Positions 62,984 through 64,000 of a stretch of DNA of 64,000 nt are shown here, one piece after another (position 1 is the stretch's first letter; each line of letters begins with the position of its first letter). The notes below the pieces were generated by a model. The model saw only the letters and a list, made by a program, of their open reading frames with translations, searched no databases and had not been told where the DNA came from. A program made the position numbers and the translations under genes. The stretch comes from CBDCTM01 sp965222005 (GTDB taxonomy: Bacteria > Bacteroidota > Bacteroidia > Chitinophagales > Saprospiraceae), in assembly GCA_965222005.1 (NCBI GenBank), contig CBDCTM010000001.1:44368-108367 (forward strand). The letters are read 5' to 3'.

Positions 62984-64000
62984 TTAATAGTTTATTGTTT
63001 TATGAAATCGAAGAGGTAACCTACTTAATAATTCTGCAATCTGATTCCCAGAATCCCCCCCTCCATAAATTTTTGATGTTTTTGGCTTGTCTTTCTCCAT
63101 CATTTCAAGTATAGCCTTCTTAATTTTTTGCTCTTGATAATCAACAACATCTACTACATTAGAACCTCTTTCTCTACGATTCTGTCTTGTTCCAATATTT
63201 ACGACTGGGATACCTAAAAAAGAACATTCTCGAATTCCTACGCTTGAATTTCCCACTAATCCCAAGCTATTGTACAACAGCTTTAAAAAATCATTTGATC
63301 CGAAGTTTTTAAAAAAATGTACATGATTAAGTTTTTGCTTTTCTCTGAATGACCTGATTCCCCGTGAGGTTCCATCAGATCCAGCATCAAGGTTTGGCCA
63401 AAACCAAAAGACGGGAACGTCAATAGACGCAATTGCCTTAAGCGTTTCAAGAATATGTAGCCTTGCTTCTTTATATTCTGTTGTAACCGGATGCTGCATA
63501 ACTACAATATATCCTTTAGTAAAATCAGGCATCTGTCCTACACCTCCATATTTGATATAAGGATCAAAATTAAGGTTTGGTTGCTTTAAAACTTCCATTG
63601 CAAGATCGATAGATGGACATCCTGTGTTAAATACCATGTTCTCTTCTTCTCCTAGCTTTATAACCCTCTCTTTTGCTCCTTTGGAGGCTACAAAATGGTA
63701 GTCTGCCAATTTTGTAATTGCATGTCTAACTTTTTCATCAATGTTGCCTGTCACCTCACCACCTTGTATGTGAGCCAAAGGAATATTCATGTAAGAAGCT
63801 GCTATAGCTGTAGACATAGTCTCAAATCGGTCTGCGATTGTGACCACAATATCTGGTTTGAGGTTGGCGAAAACTGTAGATAGTTCCATAATACCCAACC
63901 CAGTTGTTTTGGCAGCAGCTGTTAAGTCTTCACCTTCCAACACATTAAATACTTTAGCATCCACTTTAAATCCGTCACTTTCAATAAATCTAACTGCAGT
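62984..64000 (-). CDS. neuC: UDP-GlcNAc 2-epimerase (hydrolysing), 5' end outside window
   Basis: NeuC-type epimerase, giving ManNAc or a related sugar from UDP-HexNAc. Seen are IVVTIADRFETMSTAIAASY, HIQGGEVTGNIDEKVRHAIT (the GGE catalytic segment), VASKGAKERVIKLGEEENMV, VVMQHPVTTEYKEARLHILE and LVGNSSVGIRECSFLGIPVV. The frame has no stop to base 64000 and continues past the window; the missing N-terminus is probably about 40-50 residues. The first in-frame start in the window (GTG 63964) is internal. Confidence 0.85.
   Translation of the reverse strand, partial: TAVRFIESDGFKVDAKVFNVLEGEDLTAAAKTTGLGIMELSTVFANLKPDIVVTIADRFETMSTAIAASYMNIPLAHIQGGEVTGNIDEKVRHAITKLADYHFVASKGAKERVIKLGEEENMVFNTGCPSIDLAMEVLKQPNLNFDPYIKYGGVGQMPDFTKGYIVVMQHPVTTEYKEARLHILETLKAIASIDVPVFWFWPNLDAGSDGTSRGIRSFREKQKLNHVHFFKNFGSNDFLKLLYNSLGLVGNSSVGIRECSFLGIPVVNIGTRQNRRERGSNVVDVVDYQEQKIKKAILEMMEKDKPKTSKIYGGGDSGNQIAELLSRLPLRFHKTINY

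Overview
The window is a large, mosaic cell-surface glycan locus (O-antigen, capsule or exopolysaccharide type) from a Gram-negative bacterium, most likely a member of the Bacteroidota. I infer this from the AT-rich genes packed with ATGA/TAATG overlaps, the FlaA1/CapD-type dehydratase next to bacterial sugar transferases, the DUF7033-like deacetylase, the Uma2 proteins and the IS types. I cannot name a genus. No rRNA, tRNA or CRISPR array was seen.

Layout. 1-6562 (+): a compact operon with a WecE-like aminotransferase (cut by the window edge), FemAB-like acyltransferase, hexapeptide acyltransferase, methyltransferase, sulfotransferase, Wzx flippase and a GT4 glycosyltransferase. 6583-8946: a second sulfotransferase gene split by a complete 1.4 kb insertion sequence that uses a -1 frameshift. 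8949-21803: short divergent and convergent groups with glycosyltransferases, an NDP-sugar epimerase, an AsnB-type amidotransferase, an FkbM methyltransferase, a second FemAB-like protein, a deacetylase, a third sulfotransferase and a mannose-1-phosphate guanylyltransferase. 21863-24536: five tandem Uma2 (PD-(D/E)XK-like) genes in 535-bp units. 24522-27030: a truncated methyltransferase, a complete IS3-family element and a decayed IS3-family remnant.

27016-42198 (-): two paralogous initiating sugar-phosphate transferases with a FlaA1/CapD-type dehydratase, a GT2, an asparagine-synthetase-like gene frameshifted at a 10-bp homopolymer, a GT4, an IS4-like remnant fused to the tail of a beta-helix gene, a second intact AsnB, an intact beta-helix lipoprotein, methyltransferases, a GT4 and a polysaccharide deacetylase. 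An IS1-family remnant follows (42393 to about 42860). 42829-64000 (-): Wzy polymerase, GT4, FAD oxidoreductase, SDR, a GT-B-like protein, a pseudaminic-acid block (PseI, formyltransferase, PseG, a divergent NeuB, Gfo/Idh, a cytidylyltransferase, Gfo/Idh, aldo/keto reductase, PseC, PseB), a second Wzx, a GT-B-like protein, a fourth sulfotransferase, and NeuA and NeuC (cut by the window end).

How it fits together. PseB, PseC, an N-acyl donor step, PseG, PseI and a cytidylyltransferase should yield a CMP-pseudaminic acid. The only visible N4-acyl donor is a formyltransferase, so a 7-N-formyl pseudaminic acid is the simplest prediction. NeuC and NeuA point to a second nonulosonic acid. Sugar transferases start repeat units on undecaprenyl phosphate, the GTs extend them, two Wzx proteins flip them and Wzy polymerises them. 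Sulfotransferases, AsnB-like amidotransferases, FemAB-like and hexapeptide acyltransferases and deacetylases would decorate the glycan. Duplicate modules, broken copies and IS remnants show active gain and loss of parts.
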